Shown here piece after piece: positions 26,618 through 36,598 of a DNA stretch of 64,000 nt. Within the stretch, counting starts at the first letter, position 1. Each line of letters starts with the position of its first letter. The notes below the pieces were generated by a model that saw only the letters and a program-made list of their open reading frames with translations, made no database searches and was not told where the DNA came from. The stretch is from NCBI GenBank assembly GCA_023665425.1, contig JAMPDX010000001.1, forward strand, positions 197,882-261,881. Direction: 5' to 3'. The position numbers and the translations under genes are program-made. This DNA comes from Muribaculaceae bacterium. Lineage in GTDB: Bacteria > Bacteroidota > Bacteroidia > Bacteroidales > Muribaculaceae.

Positions 26618-26998
26618 TTAGCCTTGACGCAATTGTTCAAGCTGGGCTGCTATCTGGTTTTGTTGAGCTTCAAGTTCAGAGATGCGACGCTCGCGAGAAC
26701 GATTGAAGCTATCATTTAGAGTGTTGTGGAGCTTATCTAATGCAGAGTTGATGTCCTGCACATCCTGTGTGTTAAGTTCCTGCGCATTGGCTATAAGGGC
26801 ATCAGCCTTGTGAAGGATATCGAGCACCTCACGAGTGCTCTTCGGAGTGTTTTCTGCCTTCTTCATTCTGCGGCGCCACTGCATTATCGAGGCATACTGG
26901 AGTGCCTCGGCCTTGTCCATAAACTTATCTATTGCTGACTGGCTGCGACCCTTGAGGAAGGCGTCTACGTATTTATCTATAGTTTCTCTACGTGTCAT
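26618..26998 (-). CDS. hypothetical coiled-coil protein, 126 aa
   Basis: I do not recognise this family. It is a small, charged, wholly helical protein. The last third (SELEAQQNQIAAQLEQLRQG) has heptad character and should form a coiled coil. There is no signal peptide. It has its own promoter at 27026-27055 and leads the transcript with the endonuclease and mnmE. Confidence 0.65.
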   Translation of the reverse strand: MTRRETIDKYVDAFLKGRSQSAIDKFMDKAEALQYASIMQWRRRMKKAENTPKSTREVLDILHKADALIANAQELNTQDVQDINSALDKLHNTLNDSFNRSRERRISELEAQQNQIAAQLEQLRQG

Positions 26999-27025
26999 AA
27001 TCTATCTTGTTTGAAAAGTATATTG

Positions 27026-27055
27026 CAAAATTAATAAATTTATTGCAACTGACAA
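27026..27055 (-). promoter_or_regulatory. promoter of the coiled-coil/endonuclease/mnmE operon
   Basis: The minus strand reads TTG, a 19-base spacer, then TAATTTTG. It lies between the end of the DUF262 operon and the coiled-coil gene, so the two are separate transcription units. Confidence 0.7.
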
Positions 27056-27058
27056 AAG

Positions 27059-29806
27059 TTATGAATCTTGATTGAGTACCAAACCGGAGAGCACACCACA
27101 AATCTCCTTCGATACTTGCTTGCGGTAACTATCGCCATTTTCGGCAAAATTAAATCGATAAAACTCCTTGATCCACATGGATGATCGGTCAACGGGAGTA
27201 AAGCCGTATTCTTTCAAGAGTGCTTTTCGCTGTTCCTCATCATTGACTTCAACCTCAAGGTAGTAATTACGCAAGTCGCCAAAACCACCTTCGGCGTCAT
27301 CTGAGCCATATACTTTTGATCTCAAGTGAATAACGAGTCCTGCCACCTCAAGTCGTACATGTGGAATATCCTCCCACGAATTAGAGTAAACATAACGGTG
27401 TTGGAGTTGTCCTATCTTTTCGAGAGCCTCTATAAGATATTCAAAATACAGCACACCGGTATATACTTCGGTGTCATCTTTAGAGAAAAATATCCTGTTC
27501 ACAATGATTGGATGTCCATCTTGAGTGTGGTTGAAGAAGCCATTTGGGCAATATTCCTTACTGAGCAGATATGGGTGTTTAATGACATCATGACGCCATA
27601 AAGGACCATTCTTCTGATAGGAATTGATCACCGCTTTAAGTGAGTTTATGGGGTCATTTTCTGACAGTTGGTCAAACAGGTCTTTTAACATTTTCCAGTT
27701 AAAGCGACTATCTTCTCGTTTTGACTGCAGCCTCATGAAGTTTTTCCAGCTTCTGTCACGCATGAGATTATTAGAGGCAGATGCATTCTTCTTGACGGAG
27801 TTAAAGAAATTGTCGGTAAGGTAATCGGGGGATATAGCCAACATAGCACGTTCAAACAAGGCCTCTTCGGTATACTTGCGTTCGATATATCCACCTTCAA
27901 AGATTTTGGAGGCAATCTTACCATAACGCACTATTTTATCTTTATACATCGCATCTTCTCGGGTATTCCAATTAAGATTGCCATGAGCTGTAAAGTAGTC
28001 ATAAATACCGGCCATTTCTAATAGAAAGCCTATCTGACCGGTGAAATATGGATGACTTTCTAACTTCATGATTATACTGCTCCATTCGTCTGCCACCGAT
28101 ATCTCCGATTCGAGATTTGGCTTCTCGATGTTATGCAAGATGCACAATGTATCCTTCTTAAACAGGTGACTCTTGATTATTTCTTCCTTATATTGGTAAT
28201 CGGGGAAGAAAATAAGCTCCTCCGGCCGTGATTGAGATGCCAACAACTTGATGATAGATTTGTCGGCCGTTTTATCAAGTGTTTTCACCAAGTTATTTAT
28301 AGCCGATACGGCACGAGGATAGGTATCTTTGGTTAAATCCTGGCGAGCATTGTCATCATAAGTCAGATTATAGCAGAACCTCATCCATTCGGTCAGTTGT
28401 CCTATTTTTGAACTGCCGAATTTGAGGCGAAACAATGTGTAAGCATAATATAAGAACCTCTTTATATAGTTGAAATTCTCGCCGTTTATCAGCGAAGTGA
28501 ACGTATCCTCTTCCTGATAATATTTGTCTTGAATCCATTTCGGAAGTATTTCCAACTTCTCATTGGCAACCAGCTCAAACAACTGAGAGAGATATACTAC
28601 CCCATCGGCAGTAAGTTTTTCTTTGAGGCCGGTGAATGATAAATCCTTTTCGCTTGTCAAATCATCGGGTACAGCATCTTTTGTATCTTTGGCATCTATA
28701 GCATATTGGTTGGCAAATGCCATCTTTATAAATCGGCTGATTTTCATGTCGAGAGTTTTTGCAAGGAGGTTATCCAACGACTGCTTTTTGCCCTCGACCA
28801 TTAGTTCCTCATTCCTCTTTTCTGCATCTTTTAATTCTTTGATTGAATATTTCCAGAACACATTAGACCATGTGGTGTCTATATGGAATGAGAAATTTTG
28901 CTTTACAGTCTTTATGATTTTGTGATTACGCTTTTTGATCTCGTCTGCAAATTTACTCAGCTCACAGGGTGCATCATCTTTTAAATTATTTTCAATACCT
29001 CCTATATATTGTTCATACTTAGCCTTAAAGTTCTCGAACGAAGTCAAGGGCTTGCCGCGCGAATTCATCTTGATATACAGGTCATCAGTCATCTTGAAAT
29101 CTTCAAGGTCCATGAAGATAAATGTGATTGACGGATCAACATCATCTATCAGTCGGCTGAAAATTTTTAGATGGTCTAAATCCTTGAATTTATCATGAAT
29201 ATCATCGAGCATGGTAAGCATACCCATCACCGTGGGGTCGTTTGCCCAATCAGGATAAAACCAGTAGTAATTGCGGATGAAATCAGAAAGCTTCTTTTCG
29301 TTTGACTCTGCTGTGTCCGGCTTAAAGAAATCAGTGAAATCTGAGGGTTCGCATATCAAGCCGTTGCAAAATTCCTGAGCGCTATGGCGCGTAAGATACG
29401 AAAAAACGTTTTCGGTGAGTCGGCCATTTTTAATTCTAAGAGTAGAGAAAAATTGGTCTGACTCTTTAGTCCCTATTGTCCTGAGAGCAAGATAAAAATG
29501 TATCAGAAAGAGAGTCGTTAGACGCTGCTGTCCGTCAAGAGGCACAAAGTGCTTCTTGACGGATGCGTCGTTCGAAGGTGATGAGATGCCATAAACAAAA
29601 TCCAAGTCGTGGCTCCCGGTTGTATTAGACATATAATCAGCCAATTGGGCCAAAAATTCTGTTCTTATCTCTTTGGCCTTCTCATTGTCGCGTCCCTGGG
29701 CGTAATCGCGTTGTATTATGGGGATCACCAACTTGTAGTTACCGGGATGTTCTTTTGTGCCCTTGGTGAACAACTGGAAAAAGGAATATCGCTTATTTGT
29801 TGCCAT
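27059..29806 (-). CDS. DUF262 (GmrS/ParB-like) protein with a large unrecognised C-terminal region
   Basis: The 915-residue protein has an N-terminal DUF262 domain. Its motifs are VIPIIQRDYAQGR (I-P-x-x-Q-R-x-Y), VPLDGQQRLTTL (D-G-Q-Q-R-L-T-T) and MNSRGKPLTSFENFKAK. In known DUF262 proteins this ParB-like domain binds or hydrolyses nucleotides and controls a nuclease. I do not see a DUF1524 E-H-I-x-P/Q motif here; residues from about 320 to 915 match nothing I know. Length is well above GmrSD (about 600-700). It overlaps the upstream DUF262-DUF1524 gene by 14 bases, so the two are translated together. An anti-phage or modified-DNA restriction role is an inference. Confidence 0.8.
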   Translation of the reverse strand: MATNKRYSFFQLFTKGTKEHPGNYKLVIPIIQRDYAQGRDNEKAKEIRTEFLAQLADYMSNTTGSHDLDFVYGISSPSNDASVKKHFVPLDGQQRLTTLFLIHFYLALRTIGTKESDQFFSTLRIKNGRLTENVFSYLTRHSAQEFCNGLICEPSDFTDFFKPDTAESNEKKLSDFIRNYYWFYPDWANDPTVMGMLTMLDDIHDKFKDLDHLKIFSRLIDDVDPSITFIFMDLEDFKMTDDLYIKMNSRGKPLTSFENFKAKYEQYIGGIENNLKDDAPCELSKFADEIKKRNHKIIKTVKQNFSFHIDTTWSNVFWKYSIKELKDAEKRNEELMVEGKKQSLDNLLAKTLDMKISRFIKMAFANQYAIDAKDTKDAVPDDLTSEKDLSFTGLKEKLTADGVVYLSQLFELVANEKLEILPKWIQDKYYQEEDTFTSLINGENFNYIKRFLYYAYTLFRLKFGSSKIGQLTEWMRFCYNLTYDDNARQDLTKDTYPRAVSAINNLVKTLDKTADKSIIKLLASQSRPEELIFFPDYQYKEEIIKSHLFKKDTLCILHNIEKPNLESEISVADEWSSIIMKLESHPYFTGQIGFLLEMAGIYDYFTAHGNLNWNTREDAMYKDKIVRYGKIASKIFEGGYIERKYTEEALFERAMLAISPDYLTDNFFNSVKKNASASNNLMRDRSWKNFMRLQSKREDSRFNWKMLKDLFDQLSENDPINSLKAVINSYQKNGPLWRHDVIKHPYLLSKEYCPNGFFNHTQDGHPIIVNRIFFSKDDTEVYTGVLYFEYLIEALEKIGQLQHRYVYSNSWEDIPHVRLEVAGLVIHLRSKVYGSDDAEGGFGDLRNYYLEVEVNDEEQRKALLKEYGFTPVDRSSMWIKEFYRFNFAENGDSYRKQVSKEICGVLSGLVLNQDS

Positions 29807-31871
29807 TATCTTCTGTCTTTAGAAAGGGTTGTAACTTGCCTTTGATAGCTGCAAGGTATGCTTTGGCATCCTCAGTGGTCCATGTCAGCATTTCATTGAC
29901 ACGCTTACTATAATACTTCATGAAAACGTTTTTAGTAGCAAGCGGGATAAATACACCTTGTGAGTCGTATTCCTGTATGTGCATTCTTTTAATGGCAAAG
30001 AATGCGTTGCCATACGAGCGATTGATTGTAGAATTCAGTAGTACCATATTGCCAAGCAAGTCTTTGTCTTCCTCAGTAATTTTATTGTCGTTGAAATAAT
30101 GCCGCATCTTGATAAACAGTTCCTTCATGGTGTCATCATATCGCTGTTTCTCATCAGCTGTAATCTTTTTGGGGCCGAGAATTGACAATCCCTTTACATC
30201 TATGAGCGATTTGATAATTTCCACTTCATTGTCCGTCAACTCGTCATTTTCGCTATTCTCAGCAAGGAATTTCTTAACACTATCTATTAATTCGAGAGCT
30301 TTCTCTGCCTCATTCTTACCCTCCGGTTCCTTTTGGCCGGTGAAGTAATAGAGCATATCATTAATCCATGCCACACGTTGTGCCTTCTTATTGGGAACAT
30401 CAGGGGAGTCTTTATCAGTTTGGCTTGCAATATGCTCTTGGTCCCAATGCTCCTTCTTAAATTTATCGAATGGAAATTTTATATCCGAACGGGTACTGTC
30501 AATTACTGAAAGTACATTAAAAAGAAGCAGGACCTTGGTGATATTCGGGTTCGGGTTCGGCTTAAGATATTTTAGGGTGTCAAGATTGATGTTCTTCATC
30601 GACTTCTTGATTTCATCCTTTACATTAGCGATAAACCGGTCTTTTTTCTGTTTGACCTTAGTATTTTTTCCATCTTCATCCGCAACCTCAGTAAACTCAA
30701 GTTCCTTGATATCTGCGATAGTTTTACCGCATTGGATAAGAAAGCCAATCAAGTGATACAGAATACGGTCGTTATACCAATACTCAAGGTCGCGAAAGTA
30801 GTCTTTTACATCCTTCCATACATTTTCGGCCGGCTTTTTCTTTACACTCTTAATCCTGTTTTGGAACTCAATGAAGGTGTGATAGGTCTCCTTGCCTTGG
30901 TCCCAATTAGCCATCAAGTCAAATATAAACTCAATGCGAGTCTCATATTCCTTACCCATAGAAGCGCCACCCAAGAAGTACCAGAAATCCTCCTGTTGCA
31001 ACTTTTGCTCGATAATATTCCAATCTTCAGCTATCTTATTTTGTTGAAGAGCGATACCAATTTTTTGTGTTTCCCGCTCATTGTCTCGCGTGGCAGTGAC
31101 CTTACCGAAGTTGGATTCCCTTAGGAACATTGCCTTGATAAGCTCGGCATTCGTAAGGGGGATCTTGCCAACATTCAGACGCGTGAAAATGTCCTCTGAA
31201 GATGCTTTCTCTTCAAAACCGATCTCATACCATATCAGGCGAGCATTGCGTGCTTTGTCTATTTCGGACGCCTCATCATCGTCATCACCCTCTTTGGCCG
31301 GCTTTTCATTTAAGAGCATACTTATCAAGTCGCGGTCTGCGTCTAAGTCTTCACACTGACTCAATGCATCAAGGAATGTTTCATAGACCATATTAATATG
31401 ATAAAAGTCTATGCAATCATACTTCTTGCTTTGCCTTTTACTATCATCCGCTATATTCTCCAAAAAATCCTTGGAGTCATTTCGAGTCTGGTAATCAATG
31501 GAAAACATATTGAAATCCTTGATACGTTTCCTGAGCTTCTCATCATTGCTAAATAGTGCTTGGAGCAGCAAATATATGGTAGTAAGCCTCTGCTGGCCAT
31601 CAATCACTTCATATCCCTCTTGAATGGTGCCATCGGGTGATATCCATGTCTTAGGTTTTACCACAACAGGCTGAAGGCAGTAATATCCCTCGGCATATTT
31701 CGTACTGTCTTTGCCGTCCTCTATGAAGTCCAGAAAGTCTTGAAGCATCTGATTGGCCTGCGTGTCAGTCCATCTATAGCCTCTTTGATAATCGGGGATA
31801 TAGAATTTCAGAGCGGATAAAGAACGGATATTCCTAAGCTCGATTATATTCTCCTTGTGTACAGGTGTCAT
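29793..31871 (-). CDS. DUF262-DUF1524 (GmrSD-like) protein
   Basis: The 692-residue protein has DUF262 motifs IPDYQRGYRW (residues about 25-34), VIDGQQRLTTIYLL and FTRLNVGKIPLTNAEL. The C-terminal third is DUF1524-like, with HWDQEHIASQ in place of the usual E-H-I-x-P-Q and LLGNMVLLNSTINRSYGN matching the N-L-x-L-L-x-x-x-x-N block of this HNH-type nuclease. GmrSD enzymes cut phage DNA carrying modified cytosines, and SspE and BrxU share the architecture. It is preceded by an acetyltransferase gene 6 bases upstream and followed by a second DUF262 gene. By eye both genes are more AT-rich than their neighbours, consistent with acquisition. Confidence 0.85.
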   Translation of the reverse strand: MTPVHKENIIELRNIRSLSALKFYIPDYQRGYRWTDTQANQMLQDFLDFIEDGKDSTKYAEGYYCLQPVVVKPKTWISPDGTIQEGYEVIDGQQRLTTIYLLLQALFSNDEKLRKRIKDFNMFSIDYQTRNDSKDFLENIADDSKRQSKKYDCIDFYHINMVYETFLDALSQCEDLDADRDLISMLLNEKPAKEGDDDDEASEIDKARNARLIWYEIGFEEKASSEDIFTRLNVGKIPLTNAELIKAMFLRESNFGKVTATRDNERETQKIGIALQQNKIAEDWNIIEQKLQQEDFWYFLGGASMGKEYETRIEFIFDLMANWDQGKETYHTFIEFQNRIKSVKKKPAENVWKDVKDYFRDLEYWYNDRILYHLIGFLIQCGKTIADIKELEFTEVADEDGKNTKVKQKKDRFIANVKDEIKKSMKNINLDTLKYLKPNPNPNITKVLLLFNVLSVIDSTRSDIKFPFDKFKKEHWDQEHIASQTDKDSPDVPNKKAQRVAWINDMLYYFTGQKEPEGKNEAEKALELIDSVKKFLAENSENDELTDNEVEIIKSLIDVKGLSILGPKKITADEKQRYDDTMKELFIKMRHYFNDNKITEEDKDLLGNMVLLNSTINRSYGNAFFAIKRMHIQEYDSQGVFIPLATKNVFMKYYSKRVNEMLTWTTEDAKAYLAAIKGKLQPFLKTEDNGNK

Positions 31872-31877
31872 ATTTTA

Positions 31878-32459
31878 TTATTTGGTATCGCTGACTTTTG
31901 AAATTGCGCGTGCAGGATTGCCGGCAACTACGGTGTTGGTGGCTACATCTTTTGTTACGACGCTGCCGGCGCCTATTACACAATTATCGCCGATAGTGAC
32001 TCCGGGGAGGATGGAGGCGTCTCCACCTATCCATACGCTGTTGCCAATAGAGACAGGCTCTGCCCACTCGGCACCGGTGTTGCGTGCTTCGGGCTCAATA
32101 GGGTGGCAGGCCGTATAGATACTGACATTCGGCCCGATAAACACGTTGTCACCTATAGTTACCTTAGCTTCGTCGAGTATGGTGAGATTGAAGTTGGCAA
32201 AGAAGTTGTTGCCTATATGTATGTTGCAGCCATAGTCACAACGGAAGGGTTGATTAACATGGACTTTCTCTCCGCAGTCTTCCACTATACTGTGAAATAT
32301 GGCATTAAGTTCATCTGGCTTTGACGGGTTTAAATTATTAAATTCCCATATCTTTTGACGCGTCTCTTGAAGTCTGCGTAGAAACTCGGGGTGAACGGCA
32401 TCATAAATCTCGCCATTGAGCATTTTAGCCCATTCTTCTTCAAACTTGGTCATATTCAT
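31878..32459 (-). CDS. hexapeptide-repeat sugar O-acetyltransferase (Maa/LacA-like)
   Basis: The 193-residue protein starts with the maltose acetyltransferase-type helical region (EWAKMLNGEIYDA and a following F-x-x-x-L segment). A left-handed beta-helix of hexapeptide repeats follows: GCNIHIGNNFFANFNLTILD, VTIGDNVFIGPNV, then the catalytic His in YTACHPIE, SIGNSVWIGGDASILPGVTIGDN and VVAGNPARAI. It transfers acetyl from acetyl-CoA to a sugar hydroxyl. It is first in the operon with the two DUF262 genes; whether this is functional or accidental is open. Confidence 0.9.
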   Translation of the reverse strand: MNMTKFEEEWAKMLNGEIYDAVHPEFLRRLQETRQKIWEFNNLNPSKPDELNAIFHSIVEDCGEKVHVNQPFRCDYGCNIHIGNNFFANFNLTILDEAKVTIGDNVFIGPNVSIYTACHPIEPEARNTGAEWAEPVSIGNSVWIGGDASILPGVTIGDNCVIGAGSVVTKDVATNTVVAGNPARAISKVSDTK

Positions 32460-32495
32460 TTTGATATTGGCTTTAAGCTAAGAAAATCTATACTG

Positions 32496-32503
32496 CAAAA
32501 TTA
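32496..32503 (-). promoter_or_regulatory. -7 element for the acetyltransferase/DUF262 operon
   Basis: CAAAATTA is TAATTTTG on the minus strand, 36 bases upstream of the start codon. No well-spaced TTG is evident. Confidence 0.55.
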
Positions 32504-32566
32504 ACAAAAAAATCTCAAATTAGCGCAGCCCTAAGGGTAACTGATATGTCTATACATGTGTATAAG

Positions 32567-32597
32567 TTGGCTATTATGAAAAAAAGTGTTAAATTTG
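32567..32597 (+). promoter_or_regulatory. promoter for nifJ, with a long leader
   Basis: TTG (32567-32569), a 20-base spacer and TAAATTTG (32590-32597) fit the consensus. The start codon is at 32931, so the untranslated leader would be about 325 bases (32606-32930). No reading frame or known riboswitch is recognisable in it. Confidence 0.65.
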
Positions 32598-32930
32598 CGG
32601 TGATTTTCCGAATAGTTTTATAGTTAGTATGTAAAACTTTTTCCGATATTGAATGTTATAAATGTGTATTATTGCGAGTTAACTATTATAGTTTAGTTTT
32701 TTTAATGAGATAAAAGCATATCCTCCGGTAGATACGCATTTGCTTATTAGACGCTATAATTATAGTTTAATACATTTCTGAGCAGGCATGTATTAGACAA
32801 AATGGCAAAGGCCCAAATTTATTTGAAATTAGAAATATTGAGATATAAGGTATTTTATCCGGCAGAAAGACAGACTCTCACTCTCCCATGGTCTTTCACT
32901 AAGGTCGGGACAAAAGCAAAATTATAGATT

Positions 32931-35900
32931 ATGAGCAAAGAGAAAAAGTTCATGACCTGCGATGGTAATCAGGCAGCGGCCCACATCAGCTATATGTTTA
33001 GCGAGGTGGCAGCCATATATCCTATTACCCCCTCATCCACGATGGCTGAATATGTGGACGAATGGGCAGCAGCAGGACGCAAAAACATCTTCGGTGAGAC
33101 AGTAATGGTACAGGAAATGCAGAGCGAGGGTGGCGCCGCCGGTGCCGTACACGGCTCTCTGCAGGCCGGTGCGTTGACCACCACATACACCGCATCTCAG
33201 GGTCTGCTCCTGATGATACCAAACATGTATAAGATAGCCGGCGAGCTGCTTCCATGCGTTTTCCATGTCTCCGCGCGCACACTGGCATCCCACGCATTGT
33301 GTATCTTCGGCGACCATCAGGATGTGATGTCAACACGTCAGACCGGTTTCGCCATGTTGGCCGAGGGCTCCGTACAGGAGGTTATGGACCTGGCCGGTGT
33401 AGCACACCTCTCCACTATAAAGAGTCGTGTACCCTTCGTTAACTTCTTCGACGGGTTCCGCACATCACATGAGATACAGAAGATTGAGGCTATTGACCAG
33501 GATGACCTCGCACCCCTCATCGACCGCGAGGCACTTGCAGAGTTCCGCCAGCGCGCATTGAACCCGAGCAAGCCCGTGATGCGTGGTATGGCCGAAAACC
33601 CCGACGTATTCTTCCAGCACCGCGAGAGTTGCAATCCCTACTATGAGAATGTCCCCGCTGTGGTTGAGGAATACATGAATGAGATATATAAGCTCACCGG
33701 CCGCAAGTATGGACTGTTTGACTACTACGGCGCTCCCGATGCTGAGCGCGTCATCATAGCTATGGGCTCTGTCACTCAGGCTATCAAGGAGACAATCGAC
33801 TATCTCACCGAGAAGGGGGAGAAGGTAGGTCTGGTGAGTGTACACCTGTATCGCCCGTTCAGCGCCAAGCACTTCCTGGCTGCAGTGCCCAAGACTGCCA
33901 AGCGCATCGCGGTGCTCGACCGCACAAAAGAGCCCGGTGCCAATGGTGAACCCCTCTACCTCGATGTAAAGGACTGCTTCTATGGCAACGACGAGGCTCC
34001 CGTTATCGTGGGTGGCCGTTACGGTCTCGGCTCAAAGGACACTACACCGGCTCAGATACTCGCAGTATATGAAAACCTCTCACTGCCCAAACCCAAAAAT
34101 GGCTTCACTATCGGTATCGTTGACGATGTAACCTTCACATCCCTCCCGGTTGGCGACGAAATAGCTCTCGGCGGTGCCGGCATCTTCCAGGCTAAATTCT
34201 ATGGCTTGGGTGCCGATGGTACTGTAGGTGCCAACAAGAACTCTGTGAAGATTATCGGCGAGAACACTGATAAATATTGTCAGGCTTATTTCTCTTATGA
34301 CTCCAAGAAGTCAGGTGGTTTCACATGTTCTCACCTGCGTTTTGGCGACCACCCGATCCGCTCCACATATCTGGTGACAACCCCTAACTTTGTGGCATGC
34401 CACGTTCAAGCATATCTTCACATGTATGATGTGCTTCGCGGCCTTCAGAAAGGTGGCACCTTCCTGCTCAACACTATCGGGGAGGGAGATGAGCTGGCAA
34501 AGAACTTACCCAACAAGGTGAAGAAATATCTCGCTGCCAATGATATTACACTCTACTATATAAATGCCTCCAAGATAGCTCAAGAGATTGGCCTTGGTAA
34601 CCGCACCAATACAATCCTTCAGTCTGCTTTCTTCCGTATTACAGAGGTAATACCGGTAGATCTTGCTGTTGAGCAGATGAAGAAGTTCATCAACAAGTCT
34701 TACGGCAAAAAAGGTGAGAATATCGTAAACATGAACTATCAGGCCGTAGACCGCGGTTCCGAGTATCACAAGCTCGATGTTGATGCTACTTGGGTCAACC
34801 TCCCCGATGACGAAGTTAAGCAGGATGATGCACCTGAATTCATCACCAATGTAGTTCGCCCCATCAACGCACAGGATGGCGACCTGCTCCCGGTAAGTGC
34901 CTTCAAGGGCATCGAGGATGGCTCATGGCAGCCCGGCACAGCTCGCTATGAGAAGCGTGGTGTAGCAGCATTTGTGCCTGAGTGGAAGCCCGAAAACTGT
35001 ATCCAGTGTAACAAGTGTGCATTCGTTTGTCCTCACGCTGCTATACGCCCCTTCGTTCTCACAGAGCAAGAGATGGAGAAGGCACCCTTCGGAGAGGAGC
35101 ACTCAATTCCGGCAATCGGTAAAACATTCACCGGCATGCGCTTTGTGCAGCAGGTAGATGTTCTCGACTGTTTGGGTTGCGGCAACTGTATGGATGTATG
35201 TCCGGGCAAAAAGGGTGTTAAAGCTCTCGAAATGAAACACATTGAAACCCAGCTTGACCAAGATGTCAATTGGGAATACTGTGTCAAGGAGGTGGCCAGC
35301 AAGCAGAACCTCGTTGATGTCAAGCTCAACGTCAAGAATAGCCAGTTTGCCACACCGCTCTTTGAGTTCTCCGGCGCATGCTCCGGCTGTGGTGAGACTC
35401 CGTATGTCAAACTCATCACCCAGCTCTTTGGTGACCGTCAGATAGTATCAAACGCTACCGGTTGCTCATCTATCTATTCCGGTTCAGTGCCCTCAACTCC
35501 CTACTGCGAGAATGAGAAGGGTGAGGGTCCGGCATGGGCAAACTCTCTGTTTGAGGACTTCTGCGAGTTCGGACTTGGTATGACACTTGCCAATGAGAAG
35601 ATGCGTGCACGCCTGGTGGCTTACCTGTCAGAGATGATAGCTTCAGACAAGACATCAGATGCCTATAAGGCAGCTGCTCAGGAATGGCTCGACAATAAGG
35701 AGGATGCAGATGCTTGTCGCGATGCAGTAGATAAGCTGCTCCCACTCGTTGAGGAAAGCGCCAAGGCCGGCTGCCCCGTGTGCAAAAACATCTTAGAGCT
35801 CAAGCACTATCTCATCAAGCGTTCGCAATGGATCATCGGTGGTGACGGTGCCAGCTACGATATAGGTTTCGGCGGCCTCGACCATGTGATTGCATCAGGC

Positions 35901-36494
35901 AAGAACGTTAATATTCTGGTGCTCGACACCGAGGTTTACTCCAACACCGGTGGTCAGGCTTCCAAGGCTACGCCTATAGGAGCTATCGCCAAGTTTGCAG
36001 CATCCGGTAAGCGTATTCGCAAGAAAGACCTCGGCTTGATCGCCACAACGTACGGCTATGTATATGCAGCTCAAGTAGCTATGGGTGCAGATAACGCCCA
36101 GACCCTTAAGGCTATCCGCGAGGCTGAGGCATACGATGGCCCCTCAATCATCATTGCATACTCACCCTGTATCAACCATGGTCTGAAAGCCGGTATGGGT
36201 CATGCACAGGCAGAGGAGCAGCGCGCTGTAGAATGTGGCTACTGGCAGCTGTGGCGCTACAATCCCGCTCTCGAAGCTGAGGGCAAGAATCCCTTCACGC
36301 TCGACTCTAAAGAGCCGCAGTGGGATAAGTTCACAGACTTCCTCAAGGGCGAGGTGCGTTACGCATCAGTGCTCAAGCAGTATCCTGTAGAAGCCGAAGA
36401 ACTCTTCCAGGCTGCTCAAGAGAATGCCAAGTGGCGCTACAACAACTATCGCCGTCTGGCTCGTCAGCAATGGGGAGTAGAACCCGAAGATTAA
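32931..36494 (+). CDS. nifJ: pyruvate:ferredoxin (flavodoxin) oxidoreductase
   Basis: The enzyme oxidises pyruvate and CoA to acetyl-CoA and CO2 and reduces ferredoxin, the central step of anaerobic fermentation. The 1187-residue single-chain form is complete. Domain I starts with TCDGNQAAAHISYMFSEVAA and contains YPITPSSTMAE. The gamma-type domain has GADGTVGANKNSVKII. Two 4Fe-4S motifs are CIQCNKCAFVCPHAA (about 684) and CLGCGNCMDVCPGKK (about 748). The TPP domain has GACSGCGETPYVKL, GDGASYDIGFGGLDHV and VYSNTGGQASKATP. A codon-rich, GC-richer composition suggests high expression. It stands alone between its promoter and a terminator. Confidence 0.97.
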   Translation: MSKEKKFMTCDGNQAAAHISYMFSEVAAIYPITPSSTMAEYVDEWAAAGRKNIFGETVMVQEMQSEGGAAGAVHGSLQAGALTTTYTASQGLLLMIPNMYKIAGELLPCVFHVSARTLASHALCIFGDHQDVMSTRQTGFAMLAEGSVQEVMDLAGVAHLSTIKSRVPFVNFFDGFRTSHEIQKIEAIDQDDLAPLIDREALAEFRQRALNPSKPVMRGMAENPDVFFQHRESCNPYYENVPAVVEEYMNEIYKLTGRKYGLFDYYGAPDAERVIIAMGSVTQAIKETIDYLTEKGEKVGLVSVHLYRPFSAKHFLAAVPKTAKRIAVLDRTKEPGANGEPLYLDVKDCFYGNDEAPVIVGGRYGLGSKDTTPAQILAVYENLSLPKPKNGFTIGIVDDVTFTSLPVGDEIALGGAGIFQAKFYGLGADGTVGANKNSVKIIGENTDKYCQAYFSYDSKKSGGFTCSHLRFGDHPIRSTYLVTTPNFVACHVQAYLHMYDVLRGLQKGGTFLLNTIGEGDELAKNLPNKVKKYLAANDITLYYINASKIAQEIGLGNRTNTILQSAFFRITEVIPVDLAVEQMKKFINKSYGKKGENIVNMNYQAVDRGSEYHKLDVDATWVNLPDDEVKQDDAPEFITNVVRPINAQDGDLLPVSAFKGIEDGSWQPGTARYEKRGVAAFVPEWKPENCIQCNKCAFVCPHAAIRPFVLTEQEMEKAPFGEEHSIPAIGKTFTGMRFVQQVDVLDCLGCGNCMDVCPGKKGVKALEMKHIETQLDQDVNWEYCVKEVASKQNLVDVKLNVKNSQFATPLFEFSGACSGCGETPYVKLITQLFGDRQIVSNATGCSSIYSGSVPSTPYCENEKGEGPAWANSLFEDFCEFGLGMTLANEKMRARLVAYLSEMIASDKTSDAYKAAAQEWLDNKEDADACRDAVDKLLPLVEESAKAGCPVCKNILELKHYLIKRSQWIIGGDGASYDIGFGGLDHVIASGKNVNILVLDTEVYSNTGGQASKATPIGAIAKFAASGKRIRKKDLGLIATTYGYVYAAQVAMGADNAQTLKAIREAEAYDGPSIIIAYSPCINHGLKAGMGHAQAEEQRAVECGYWQLWRYNPALEAEGKNPFTLDSKEPQWDKFTDFLKGEVRYASVLKQYPVEAEELFQAAQENAKWRYNNYRRLARQQWGVEPED

Positions 36495-36517
36495 AATCTT
36501 AAATTACATATCAATTG

Positions 36518-36548
36518 GAGGCGGACCCCTTAACAGGTGTTCGCCTTT
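36518..36548 (+). terminator. Rho-independent terminator after nifJ
   Basis: AGGCGGACCCCT and AGGTGTTCGCCT pair with one mismatch and one G-T around TAAC, followed by TTTTTATTAT. It begins about 23 bases after the stop codon. Confidence 0.8.
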
Positions 36549-36598
36549 TTATTATAGCAATTTTTGCAGTTTTATATGGATTTATCATAAATAATTGT

